From positions 26,800-68,447 of the forward strand of contig NVSW01000001.1 in NCBI GenBank assembly GCA_002401365.1: DNA of 41,648 nt, read 5' to 3'. Below the pieces are notes generated by a model, which was not told the DNA's origin, ran no database searches, and was given only the letters and a program-made list of their open reading frames with translations. Positions 8,342-16,319 of this stretch are shown piece after piece. The stretch is from Piscirickettsiaceae bacterium. Lineage in GTDB: Bacteria > Pseudomonadota > Gammaproteobacteria > Methylococcales > Cycloclasticaceae. Every line of letters begins with the position of its first letter. The first letter of the stretch is position 1. Both the position numbers and the translations under genes were made by a program.

Positions 8342-8369
8342 CGCACCATATTGGTGCATGAGGTATACT
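8342..8369. promoter_or_regulatory. NtrC box overlapping a candidate ntrB promoter
   Basis: CGCACCATATTGGTGCA at 8342-8358 differs from the palindromic NtrC consensus only at the first base. A candidate -10 box TATACT follows at 8364-8369, with no good -35 box. The NtrC site therefore falls across the -35 region, where a bound protein would block RNA polymerase, as known for E. coli glnL autoregulation (inference for this genome). Confidence 0.75.
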
Positions 8370-8447
8370 GGTTTATTAACCCTTGGCTAACTCTTTTGTA
8401 TTTAAAGCCATTTGAGAAGTGGCTTGCTAATTGCATCGTCCAGTATA

Positions 8448-9509
8448 ATGATAAAACCTTTACCCTTCTATTCAGATGTTGTTGAACAGCTTTCTATCGG
8501 TGTGTTGATTTTCAACGCAGCCGATAGATTAGTGTATATGAATAACACGGCTCAAGAAGTACTTGAGGTTAGTGACCGCAAAGCGCTTGGTGAGCGTGTA
8601 GATATTATATTGGCATCGGATACATTTAATATTCAATGTTATTTTAACAAAGCAAGAAGCGAAGGCTTGCGGAGTATTGAGCGCGATGTGCAGTTTTTAC
8701 AGCCGGGCGAGAATAGTTTTAACATCTCAGTTTCACCGTTTCAAAGCAGCAATGAAAGCCAGGTATTGGTTGAAATTAGTAATACCAATCACTATCAGCA
8801 AATCACCCGTGAAGACGCGTTATTGTCACAAAATAAGATGGCCACAAACATGTTAAAAGGCTTAGCCCATGAAATTAAAAACCCATTGGCGGGATTGCGT
8901 GGTGCAGCACAACTGCTATCAGCAGAGCTAAAAGGGGATTTAAACGACTATACAAGAGTGATTATTGACGAAGCAGATCGCTTACGGGATCTTGTGGATA
9001 GGATGCTGGGTTCAACCGAAGTGGTTAAACAAAAAAATGTAAGCATTCATGCTATTTTAGAGCGAGTAAGGCAGTTGGTTCAGTTAGAAGTGGCTGATAG
9101 AATATTGATTAAAACTGACTATGATCCAAGTCTTCCGGAGCTCACAGCGGATAAAGACCAGCTTATTCAAGCGGTGCTTAATATAGTAAGAAATGCAACC
9201 CAAGCAATTCAATTAAAGGGCGAGATTACACTTAAAACAAGAATACATAGAAATTTTGTTGTTGGTGACGAAAATTATAAATTAGGCGTGAAAGTAGATG
9301 TTATTGACAATGGACTGGGTATCCCGCAAGACATGCAAACAAAGGTGTTTTATCCGATGGTAACAGGTAGAGATAATGGTACGGGCTTAGGCTTGTCTAT
9401 AGCACAAACCAATGTTCGCAGACACAGAGGGTTTATAGAATTGAACAGTAAACCTGGGCGAACGGTGTTCTCAATTATTTTACCGTTTGGACATCATTAT
9501 GGACGATAA
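8448..9509 (+). CDS. ntrB: Nitrogen regulation sensor histidine kinase NtrB
   Basis: Cytoplasmic histidine kinase/phosphatase that sets NtrC phosphorylation in response to the PII protein. It has 353 residues with ATG 8448 (E. coli 349). An N-terminal PAS domain (about 10-120) is followed by the H-box LAHEIKNPLAGLRGAAQLLS with phospho-acceptor His141. The N-box (NIVRNATQAIQ) and G-boxes (DNGLGIP and GTGLGLSIAQ) follow. A TTG at 8412 would add 12 residues, and neither start has a clear Shine-Dalgarno; I prefer the ATG. It overlaps ntrC by 11 bases. An NtrC box sits about 90 bases upstream. Confidence 0.95.
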   Translation: MIKPLPFYSDVVEQLSIGVLIFNAADRLVYMNNTAQEVLEVSDRKALGERVDIILASDTFNIQCYFNKARSEGLRSIERDVQFLQPGENSFNISVSPFQSSNESQVLVEISNTNHYQQITREDALLSQNKMATNMLKGLAHEIKNPLAGLRGAAQLLSAELKGDLNDYTRVIIDEADRLRDLVDRMLGSTEVVKQKNVSIHAILERVRQLVQLEVADRILIKTDYDPSLPELTADKDQLIQAVLNIVRNATQAIQLKGEITLKTRIHRNFVVGDENYKLGVKVDVIDNGLGIPQDMQTKVFYPMVTGRDNGTGLGLSIAQTNVRRHRGFIELNSKPGRTVFSIILPFGHHYGR

Positions 9510-10905
9510 AATCAATGTATGGGTGGTAGATGATGACCGCTCAATTAGATGGGTTCTTGAAACGGCATTAAAAAAAGCGGGTCATCAGGTGACGAGTTTT
9601 TCTTCAGCAGACGGCATCCTTGAAATGATGGACAAGGAAACGCCCGACGTTTTATTAACCGATATTAGAATGCCGGGGAAAGATGGCATTGAACTATTGG
9701 TAGAATTACAAACAAAATACGCTAAGTTACCAGTGATAGTGATGACAGCACATTCAGATATGGACAGCGCAATTTCTGCCTATGATAGTGGCGCTTTTGA
9801 ATATTTGCCTAAACCGTTTGATATTGATGAAATGATTAGCCAAGTTGAGCGAGCCTATATTCAGACGAAACCAATAGACAACAAACAACATGACCCGTTT
9901 GGCGGAACCAGCAGTTCAGGCATTATTGGTGTGGCACCGGCAATGCAAGTTGTTTTTAGGGCGATTGGAAAGCTGTCTAGGTCAAATGTTACGGTGATGA
10001 TTAACGGCGAGTCGGGTACTGGCAAAGAATTGGTAGCAAAAGCTTTACATAAACATAGTCCCCGTGCAGATAGACCGTTTATTGCCTTAAATATGGCTGC
10101 AATTCCAAAAGACTTGGTTGAATCTGAATTATTTGGACATGAAAAAGGGGCGTTTACCGGCGCGGTTACACGTAGAAAAGGGCGATTTGAACAAGCCGAT
10201 GGTGGCACGCTGTTTTTAGATGAAATTGGTGATATGCCAGCAGATATGCAAACTCGTTTACTACGGGTTTTATCCGATGGAGAGTTCTATACTGTTGGTG
10301 GACATAAGCCCATTAGAGTGGATGTACGTATTATTGCGGCAACTCATCAGGGTCTAGAAGACTTGGTGCAACAAGGGTTGTTTAGAGAAGATTTATTCCA
10401 CCGTTTGAATGTCGTCAGAGTTAAAATTCCACCTGTTAGAGACAGGAAGGAAGATATCCCTTTATTACTTAATTATTTTTTATCTCAAATTTCTAATGAG
10501 CTTTCTGTAGAGGTAAAAAAGCTTAGTGCAGAGGCATCGACATTCTTGGCGCAGTTATCTTGGCCTGGTAATGTTCGAGAACTAGAAAACATGTGCCGTT
10601 GGTTAACGGTTATGTGCCCCTCAACTGAGGTGCAATTGGCTGATTTACCGTCAGAATTACTTGAAACAAAAGAAGACTCAGCGGCCCTTGTAAAGGGCGA
10701 TTGGTTGGAAATGGCTAAAAATGATATTACGGACTTGTTTCAAGCTGGAGAGACTGGGGTCGCCAAAAGAATTATTCCTGCGATTGAGAAAGTGCTAATT
10801 TATCAAGCGCTTGCGCATACTAATGGGCGTCGGCACGAAGCGGCTAAACTATTAGGCTGGGGAAGAAATACCTTAACGAGAAAAATTAAAGAGCTAGGTG
10901 CTTGA
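9499..10905 (+). CDS. ntrC: Nitrogen regulation response regulator NtrC
   Basis: Sigma-54-dependent transcription activator, 468 residues (E. coli 469). The receiver domain (1-120) contains acidic residues D11-D13 and the phosphorylation site Asp55 in LLTDIRMPG. The AAA+ domain (about 145-370) has Walker A GESGTGKE, the GAFTGA loop that contacts sigma-54, and Walker B GGTLFLDEIGD. The C-terminal Fis-type helix-turn-helix is RRHEAAKLLGWGRNTLTRKI. I use ATG 9499; a TTG at 9487 would extend it by four residues. It should bind the boxes at 6093, 6123 and 8342. It converges with pyrD, leaving only 9 bases between the stops and no visible terminator. Confidence 0.97.
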   Translation: MDDKINVWVVDDDRSIRWVLETALKKAGHQVTSFSSADGILEMMDKETPDVLLTDIRMPGKDGIELLVELQTKYAKLPVIVMTAHSDMDSAISAYDSGAFEYLPKPFDIDEMISQVERAYIQTKPIDNKQHDPFGGTSSSGIIGVAPAMQVVFRAIGKLSRSNVTVMINGESGTGKELVAKALHKHSPRADRPFIALNMAAIPKDLVESELFGHEKGAFTGAVTRRKGRFEQADGGTLFLDEIGDMPADMQTRLLRVLSDGEFYTVGGHKPIRVDVRIIAATHQGLEDLVQQGLFREDLFHRLNVVRVKIPPVRDRKEDIPLLLNYFLSQISNELSVEVKKLSAEASTFLAQLSWPGNVRELENMCRWLTVMCPSTEVQLADLPSELLETKEDSAALVKGDWLEMAKNDITDLFQAGETGVAKRIIPAIEKVLIYQALAHTNGRRHEAAKLLGWGRNTLTRKIKELGA

Positions 10906-10914
10906 AATTAATCT

Positions 10915-11850
10915 TTAGGACTCTAGTTGTATGCTACCGATTAAATCTGCTAGCCGATTAATTTTCTGTGAAGCCATATAGTCCGATATTCCACGATTAA
11001 TTTTTTTACATATTAAAGGATCATAAAATAAAGCCGTGCCAATGCCTATCGCGCTTGCACCGGCAATCATAAATTCTATGGCATCATTAGCCGTTGTAAT
11101 GCCTCCCTGGCCAATGATTGGTATATTGTGTTGTTTGCAAACTTGATAAACTTGGTGAACCTTTAACAAAGCAATTGGCTTGATAGCGGGGCCCGATAAC
11201 CCGCCCTGAATATTACCAATAACGGGCTTTCTGGAGGTTATATCAATTGCCATTCCCATTAGCGTATTGATAACTGAAAAGGCATCACTTCCGGCCTCTA
11301 TACAGCGGCGAGCACTTTCAGCAATATCGGTTTGGTTTGGAGACAATTTAGTAATAATGGGTTTATTGGTAACCGAGCGGCAAGCCTCAACAACACGGGC
11401 AGACATATCGGGGTCATTACCGAAGGTTACCCCACCTTCTTTTACATTTGGACAGGAGATGTTTATCTCAATAGCAGCTATTGGCGAGTCATTGAATATC
11501 CGCGTAACATCCTTATATTCCTCGATAGTTGAGCCAGATACGTTTGCAATAAAGCGTGTTTCGGTAAAATCCAAGGTTGGTAGAATATCGTTAACAACGT
11601 TTGCAGCGCCTGGATTTTGTAAGCCGATGGCATTGAGCATCCCAGAGGGGGTTTCATAAACACGGTGGGTGGGGTTGCCTGACCGTGCATTAAGAGTCGT
11701 GCCTTTTAGACAAACAGCGCCAACATCCTGATGAGAGAAGCCGTCGACACGGGTATATTCATTACCGAAACCGACACAACCTGATAATAAAACTAAGGGT
11801 GTTTGGAAGGTCAAATCACAAAAAGTAGAGGTAAGTTTTGAATTGAGCAT
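10915..11850 (-). CDS. pyrD: Dihydroorotate dehydrogenase, class 1 (1B-like catalytic subunit)
   Basis: FMN enzyme oxidising dihydroorotate to orotate in pyrimidine synthesis. The 311 residues match cytosolic class 1B enzymes (PyrDB). The catalytic base is a cysteine, C133 in EINISCPNVKEGG, as in class 1; membrane-bound class 2 enzymes use serine. Other signatures are PSGMLNAIGLQNPG, the FMN-binding NIQGGLSGPAIKPIAL and PIIGQGGI. There is no N-terminal membrane helix. Class 1B enzymes normally pair with the iron-sulfur flavoprotein PyrK, which is not adjacent here. Most Enterobacteria and Pseudomonas carry class 2 instead, so the class is noteworthy. Confidence 0.88.
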   Translation of the reverse strand: MLNSKLTSTFCDLTFQTPLVLLSGCVGFGNEYTRVDGFSHQDVGAVCLKGTTLNARSGNPTHRVYETPSGMLNAIGLQNPGAANVVNDILPTLDFTETRFIANVSGSTIEEYKDVTRIFNDSPIAAIEINISCPNVKEGGVTFGNDPDMSARVVEACRSVTNKPIITKLSPNQTDIAESARRCIEAGSDAFSVINTLMGMAIDITSRKPVIGNIQGGLSGPAIKPIALLKVHQVYQVCKQHNIPIIGQGGITTANDAIEFMIAGASAIGIGTALFYDPLICKKINRGISDYMASQKINRLADLIGSIQLES

Positions 11851-11900
11851 TGTTGAAATAAAGATGGGATAATTGCGCGATTATATCAGTTAACAATACA

Positions 11901-11916
11901 ATCATACCGTTATGAT
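11901..11916. repeat. Inverted repeat spanning the trmL start codon
   Basis: ATCATA at 11901-11906 and TATGAT at 11911-11916 are exact reverse complements around CCGT. The ATG of trmL (11912) lies inside the right arm, and no Shine-Dalgarno is visible. It could be an operator between pyrD and trmL, or it could hide the start codon in the mRNA. It is short enough to be chance. Confidence 0.35.
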
Positions 11917-12367
11917 ACACGTCGTTCTATTTGAACCAGAAATTCCGCCAAATACAGGCAATGTGATGCGTTTATGTGCCAATACGGGGGCTAGGCTTAG
12001 CCTTATTCACCCGCTTGGTTTTGAATTAGACAATAAAAAGCTACGTAGAGCAGGTATGGATTACCGCGATTGGGCGGATGTAAAAGAATATCAAAGCTTC
12101 GCTGAATTTTTAGTAACTGAACGGCCGGGCAACGTGTACGCGTTTTCCCGGTTTGCGGTTAATAACTATGCACAGGTTAACTATCAAGACGGTGATGCTT
12201 TGGTGTTTGGTCCAGAAACTAGAGGATTACCAGCAAGCGTATTAGACCAATTGCCGGCTGATAATAAGTTATTAATTCCGATGCGGCAGGGGAACCGTAG
12301 TTTGAATTTATCAAATTCGGTAGCGGTGGGGTTGTATGAAGCTTGGCGGCAATTAGATTTTAAGTAA
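11912..12367 (+). CDS. trmL: tRNA (cytidine/uridine-2'-O-)-methyltransferase TrmL
   Basis: SPOUT-fold methyltransferase that 2'-O-methylates the wobble base (position 34) of tRNA-Leu isoacceptors using S-adenosylmethionine. The 151 residues fit the 150-160 of YibK/TrmL. Motif 1 is EPEIPPNTGNVMRLCANTGA near the N-terminus, motif 2 is VFGPETRGLP, and motif 3 is GNRSLNLSNSVAVGLYEA, which together form the trefoil knot. It is read toward gpsA and their 3' ends overlap by 8 bases (12360-12367). Near-by gpsA and secB repeat the E. coli neighbourhood of trmL. Confidence 0.95.
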   Translation: MIHVVLFEPEIPPNTGNVMRLCANTGARLSLIHPLGFELDNKKLRRAGMDYRDWADVKEYQSFAEFLVTERPGNVYAFSRFAVNNYAQVNYQDGDALVFGPETRGLPASVLDQLPADNKLLIPMRQGNRSLNLSNSVAVGLYEAWRQLDFK

Positions 12368-13379
12368 GCCCAAGTGTTGGGACAACTTTCTGTGCCCGTA
12401 AAAGTAATTTATTAACGGCGATTTCAGGGTCTAAGCCTTCGAATAAAATTCGATAAATCTGCATGCAAATTGGCATGTCGAGCGACCATTTTTTACTTAG
12501 GGCATACACTTCTTTTGCAGCATGAATGCCTTCAACCTCTTGGCCAATTTGTTTAGCGGCAGAATATCTATCATTACCTTTGCCCAACTGTAAACCGAGA
12601 CGACGATTACGAGACTTATCATCGGTGCAGGTTAAGACTAAATCACCTATCCCAGCTAAGCTCAAAAAAGAGCTTTCAGAACAATGATATACATTCCCCA
12701 GTTGCACCATCTCGTGTAAACCAAGGGTAATCAGTGCCGCGCGAGCATTGGCACCAAAACCTAAGCCGTCTGAAATACCGGCTGCAATGGCCAAGATGTT
12801 TTTTATAGAACCACCAATTTCTGCACTAGCGATATGATCGCTGGGAAAAGCTAAGAAACGTTTACTCCTTAATGTATCGGCAACATAATTTGCATCTTCA
12901 ATGTTGGGTGATGCAACCACTATCGCAGTGGGTAAGTCTTCAGCAACTTCAAGCGCAAAGCTAGGGCCAGAAATTAAAGCCATGCGTGTGTTGGGACCTA
13001 AAACTTGTTCGACAACCTCATGGGTAAGTAGTCCTGAATCGGTTTCAAAACCCTTCGTGATCCAAGTGATGACGGTATTTTTTTGTAGGTAGGGTTTACA
13101 TTTAGTAAGCGTATCTCGAAAGGCATGGCTGGGTACGCCAATCATTATAAAACTATGATTAGAAACAGTTTTCTTTAAATCATCACTTAATGTAAGTGTT
13201 TCTGGGAACGTGGTGCCAGGTAAAAATTGAGTATTAGAGCGTTGTTTTTTTAGTTTACGGATGTGTTTTGGGTCGTGCCCCCATAAGGTTACAAAATGCC
13301 CATTCCTAGCCATCATGATGGCCATAGCGGTTCCCCAAGAGCCTGCGCCTAAAACAGCAATTTTCTTAGGGTCTTTCAT
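12360..13379 (-). CDS. gpsA: Glycerol-3-phosphate dehydrogenase (NAD(P)+)
   Basis: Cytoplasmic enzyme reducing dihydroxyacetone phosphate to sn-glycerol-3-phosphate, the precursor of all phospholipids. The 339 residues match the E. coli enzyme. The Rossmann dinucleotide motif GAGSWGTA is at residues 11-18, followed by GPSFALEVA, the catalytic-lysine region GGSIKNILAIAAGI and FGANARAALITLG. It starts 8 bases after the secB stop and is the last gene of the arsR-rhodanese-secB-gpsA unit. The cysE gene that follows gpsA in E. coli is absent. Confidence 0.96.
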   Translation of the reverse strand: MKDPKKIAVLGAGSWGTAMAIMMARNGHFVTLWGHDPKHIRKLKKQRSNTQFLPGTTFPETLTLSDDLKKTVSNHSFIMIGVPSHAFRDTLTKCKPYLQKNTVITWITKGFETDSGLLTHEVVEQVLGPNTRMALISGPSFALEVAEDLPTAIVVASPNIEDANYVADTLRSKRFLAFPSDHIASAEIGGSIKNILAIAAGISDGLGFGANARAALITLGLHEMVQLGNVYHCSESSFLSLAGIGDLVLTCTDDKSRNRRLGLQLGKGNDRYSAAKQIGQEVEGIHAAKEVYALSKKWSLDMPICMQIYRILFEGLDPEIAVNKLLLRAQKVVPTLGLT

Positions 13380-13387
13380 GGATAAAA

Positions 13388-13849
13388 TTAATTAACTTTA
13401 GACTTATCAATGCTTTGCATTTGCTGTGTATAAAGTGCGTCAAAATTGACCGGGTTTAGTAGCATTTGTGGGAAGCCACCTTTGGTTACGATGTCAGAAA
13501 TCACTTCGCGTAAGTAGGGAAATAAGACACTCGGGCAGAAGCTACCCAATAAAGGCCCCATTTCCTGGTCTGAAAAGCCGTCGACACCAAATATGCCGAC
13601 CTGAGTGGCTTCGACTAAATAGGCTGTTTTGTCATCATTTTTTACCGTAACGGTAACAGTAATCGATGTTTCGTATAAATTTTGCGGTGCTTTATTGGTT
13701 TGAGTCGTCAAATTTAAATCAACGTGTGGCTCCCATTTTTCAGTAAATACGATGGGTGCATTTGGTGATTCGAAAGAGATATCCTTGATGTACAATTTTT
13801 GAATTGCAAATTGTTTTTTAGGGGGTGTTAGGGGGTCTTTGTCAGCCAT
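13388..13849 (-). CDS. secB: Protein-export chaperone SecB
   Basis: Tetrameric cytoplasmic chaperone that keeps secretory preproteins unfolded and passes them to SecA. The 153 residues match the E. coli length of 155. Recognisable stretches are FAIQKLYIKDISFESPNAP at the N-terminus, the VTVTVKNDDKTAYLVEATQVGIF core strand region, and LGSFCPSVLFPYLREVISDIVTKGGFP, typical of the SecA-contacting C-terminal half. It sits between a rhodanese gene and gpsA. In E. coli a glutaredoxin gene (grxC) lies directly upstream, and it is missing here. Confidence 0.97.
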   Translation of the reverse strand: MADKDPLTPPKKQFAIQKLYIKDISFESPNAPIVFTEKWEPHVDLNLTTQTNKAPQNLYETSITVTVTVKNDDKTAYLVEATQVGIFGVDGFSDQEMGPLLGSFCPSVLFPYLREVISDIVTKGGFPQMLLNPVNFDALYTQQMQSIDKSKVN

Positions 13850-13900
13850 TGTTATTGTTACCTAATTTTGTGGTTGCTGCTCTTTATACTTACAAGAGTA

Positions 13901-14326
13901 TTATTTTTTTACTAAAGGCATATTGGCATCAAGCCAAGCCTGAACGCCGCCATTAAGCGCATATACATTGGTAAAGTTTAGTTTGCTTAAAATTTTACAA
14001 GCTTCGTCAGAACGTGTGCCGGATTTACAGTAAAAAAGTAGCGGCCGTCCAGCGTATTTTTTAAGTTTTTCTGACTGTTCTTTGATGTCGGATAAAGGCA
14101 TATAGATCGCATCCGAAATATGCCCTTCTTTGTATTCACTTTCTGTACGAGTGTCGATAATAACAGCGTCTTCACGATTAATGAGGTTGATAACCTCGGG
14201 TGCTGAAAGCAACTTATATTTACGAGTAGCGTCACTGAAAACAGTTTGTAATAATAAAACAATAACAACCACAAGACCAATAAATAATAAGCTGTGATTG
14301 CCAATAAATTCTAAATAAATATCCAT
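13901..14326 (-). CDS. Membrane-anchored rhodanese-like domain protein (YibN-like)
   Basis: Single-domain sulfurtransferase attached to the inner membrane. The 141 residues begin with a membrane segment (about 8-27, HSLLFIGLVVVIVLLLQTVF). A rhodanese domain follows at about 40-138, with the active-site loop YCKSGTRSDEA carrying the catalytic cysteine and the expected arginine. This is the YibN arrangement, and E. coli yibN lies in the same secB-gpsA block. Here it directly follows an ArsR-type regulator by 25 bases, so expression is probably tied to that repressor. The physiological substrate is unknown. Confidence 0.9.
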   Translation of the reverse strand: MDIYLEFIGNHSLLFIGLVVVIVLLLQTVFSDATRKYKLLSAPEVINLINREDAVIIDTRTESEYKEGHISDAIYMPLSDIKEQSEKLKKYAGRPLLFYCKSGTRSDEACKILSKLNFTNVYALNGGVQAWLDANMPLVKK

Positions 14327-14351
14327 TAGGCTCGGTTGTTAGAGAGAAAAA

Positions 14352-14660
14352 TTAAGAATAAAAGGCTTTTAAAAGTTTAACGAGTTCAATAGTACTCTTA
14401 TTAGCTACCTTGTAGATCACCTGGGTGGCATTTTTTCGGCAGGTTAGAATGCCTTTATCACGCATGATAGCGAGGTGTTGAGAGACATTGCTTTGCGATG
14501 TGCCAACGCTATCAATGAGTGTCTGCACAGTTTTTTCGCCATAGCCTAGCTGGCAAATGATCTTTAAACGAATAGGATGAGAAAGAACTTTTAAGCGGCC
14601 TGCGGCCTCAATAATGTGCGTATCATTGTTGATAATAGCTTCGGTTGCTAAGTTTGTCAT
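14352..14660 (-). CDS. ArsR/SmtB-family transcriptional regulator
   Basis: Winged-helix repressor of 102 residues. The core includes LKVLSHPIRLKIICQLGYGEK (23-43) and the recognition helix SQSNVSQHLAIMRDKGIL (55-72), followed by the wing. It resembles sulfur-responsive members (BigR/YgaV group) because Cys36 sits in the same IIC-L position as their first redox cysteine. The second cysteine of that group, near the C-terminus, is absent: this protein ends KAFYS and instead has Cys74 in the wing. Placement directly upstream of a rhodanese supports a persulfide/sulfide sensing role (inference), and metal sensing is an alternative. A symmetric sequence at 14703-14731 in its upstream region is a plausible operator. 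Confidence 0.85.
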   Translation of the reverse strand: MTNLATEAIINNDTHIIEAAGRLKVLSHPIRLKIICQLGYGEKTVQTLIDSVGTSQSNVSQHLAIMRDKGILTCRKNATQVIYKVANKSTIELVKLLKAFYS

Positions 14661-14702
14661 GGTGGCGCCCTTTTATTTAATTTGTTTGCGCATCTAGTGC
14701 AC

Positions 14703-14731
14703 GAATATCGTAAAATAATTTACTTATATTC
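14703..14731. promoter_or_regulatory. Symmetric operator candidate between arsR and gpmI
   Basis: Nested inverted repeats: GAATAT at 14703-14708 pairs with ATATTC at 14726-14731, and inside them GTAAA at 14710-14714 pairs with TTTAC at 14719-14723 around ATAA. AT-rich dyads of this size just upstream of an arsR gene are typical binding sites of the family. It lies 43 bases upstream of the arsR start and 38 bases upstream of gpmI, so both could be affected. Confidence 0.55.
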
Positions 14732-14768
14732 CTGCTCATTATAACAAGCAAATCGTGGAGAAAACATT

Positions 14769-16313
14769 TTGAATGCTAAATTAGTACCTAAGCCCATTAT
14801 ATTGATGATTTTAGATGGGTTTGGTTACACTGAATCAGATCAATATAATGCGATTAATGCAGCGAATACACCGAACTGGGATGCCTTATGGCAAAAGTAT
14901 CCGCATGCGTTATTGGACTGTTCAGGCTTGGCAGTAGGCTTGCCTGAGCATCAAATGGGAAACTCAGAGGTGGGGCATTTACACTTGGGTGCTGGCCGCT
15001 TATTAGCGCAAACATTCACTCGCCTTAATAATGACGTGGCGACGGGTGATTTTAAGAAAAACCCTGTGCTGAGCAAGCTGGTCGATGATGTTGTCGCTGA
15101 TCATAAAGCGCTGCATGTAATTGGCTTGCTTTCTCCAGGTGGCGTACACAGCCACGAGGATCATATTCGGGCGATGTTAGAAATGGCAGCAGAGAAAGGG
15201 GTAAAAAAATTATATTTGCATGCAATATTAGATGGTCGAGACACGCCACCTCGTAGTGCGCAGGCATCGTTAGAAAAAATGGAGGCAACCTTTGCAAGGT
15301 TAGGCGTTGGTGAAATAGTGTCTATTGTTGGGCGTTTTTACGCAATGGACAGAGATAACCGCTGGGATAGGGTACAAGCCGCTTATGACCTTATGTCATT
15401 CGCCAAGGGGCAGTTTGCCGCCGCTTCGGCAACAGAGGGGTTGCTGGCCTCGTATCAACGAGATGATACAGATGAGTTTGTGTTGCCAACCAGTATCGGC
15501 GATGAAAAAGTTATCATTGATGATGGTGACAGTATTATTTTTATGAATTTTAGAGCGGATAGAACACGAGAATTAACACGGGCATTTACGGAGCAAAATT
15601 TTGCTGAATTTCAGCGTGATTGGCAACCTAATATTAAACAGTTTGTTTGTTTGACTGAATACCATGAAAATTTTGATTTGCCAGTTGCTTACCTACCGCA
15701 AACTATTACGAACAGTTTTGGCGAAGTGCTTGCCGAAAAAGGGCAGCGCCAATTACGCATTGCTGAAACGGAAAAATATGCACACGTTACGTTCTTCTTT
15801 AATGGTGGCGTGGATACGCCATACCCGGGGGAGGACAGGATACTGATCCCGTCGCCAGATGTTAAAACTTACGACTTACAGCCTGAAATGAACGCGCCTG
15901 AACTAACGGATAAATTAGTTGAGGCTATATTATCCGAACAATATGATGCCATTATTACCAATTACGCCAATTGCGATATGGTTGGCCATACGGGAAATTT
16001 TGCTGCGGCAGTACGGGCAGTTGAAACGGTTGATGCAAGCATAGGCCGAGTTGTTGCGGCGGTAAAGAACGTTGGAGGGGAAATTTTTATAACTGCAGAT
16101 CATGGAAATGCCGAGCAAATGGTAGACCCAAAGACGGGGCAGACTCACACTGCGCATACAACTAACCCCGTGCCGTTTTTATACGTTGGGCGCTCAGCGA
16201 CACTGATGTCGACAGGTAATTTAGCTGATGTATCGCCGACACTGTTAAAGGCTATGGGTGTTGAGGTACCGAAAGAAATGACGGGCCATAGTTTGTTAAA
16301 CTTAGACGTTTAA
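14769..16313 (+). CDS. gpmI: 2,3-bisphosphoglycerate-independent phosphoglycerate mutase
   Basis: Manganese-dependent glycolytic enzyme interconverting 3- and 2-phosphoglycerate in the cytoplasm. The 514 residues equal the usual length. Metal ligand D16 lies in MILDGFG, the phosphoserine nucleophile is S66 in MGNSEVGH, and further signatures are HSHEDHI, DGRDTPP, NFRADRTRE, FFFNGG and ITADHGNAEQM. The start is TTG at 14769: GGAG at 14757-14760 is correctly spaced, and the next in-frame ATG would remove the start of the catalytic domain. It leads the gpmI-envC-ctpA-yibQ run, the order known from E. coli (yibO-yibP-yibQ) with ctpA added. Confidence 0.96.
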   Translation: MNAKLVPKPIILMILDGFGYTESDQYNAINAANTPNWDALWQKYPHALLDCSGLAVGLPEHQMGNSEVGHLHLGAGRLLAQTFTRLNNDVATGDFKKNPVLSKLVDDVVADHKALHVIGLLSPGGVHSHEDHIRAMLEMAAEKGVKKLYLHAILDGRDTPPRSAQASLEKMEATFARLGVGEIVSIVGRFYAMDRDNRWDRVQAAYDLMSFAKGQFAAASATEGLLASYQRDDTDEFVLPTSIGDEKVIIDDGDSIIFMNFRADRTRELTRAFTEQNFAEFQRDWQPNIKQFVCLTEYHENFDLPVAYLPQTITNSFGEVLAEKGQRQLRIAETEKYAHVTFFFNGGVDTPYPGEDRILIPSPDVKTYDLQPEMNAPELTDKLVEAILSEQYDAIITNYANCDMVGHTGNFAAAVRAVETVDASIGRVVAAVKNVGGEIFITADHGNAEQMVDPKTGQTHTAHTTNPVPFLYVGRSATLMSTGNLADVSPTLLKAMGVEVPKEMTGHSLLNLDV

Positions 16314-16319
16314 GAAACC

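Noticed and set aside
9861..10208. A 115-residue reverse-strand frame inside ntrC
   Set aside because: It lies wholly within the conserved AAA+ region of ntrC, has no Shine-Dalgarno and no recognisable protein features; it is a shadow of codon bias.
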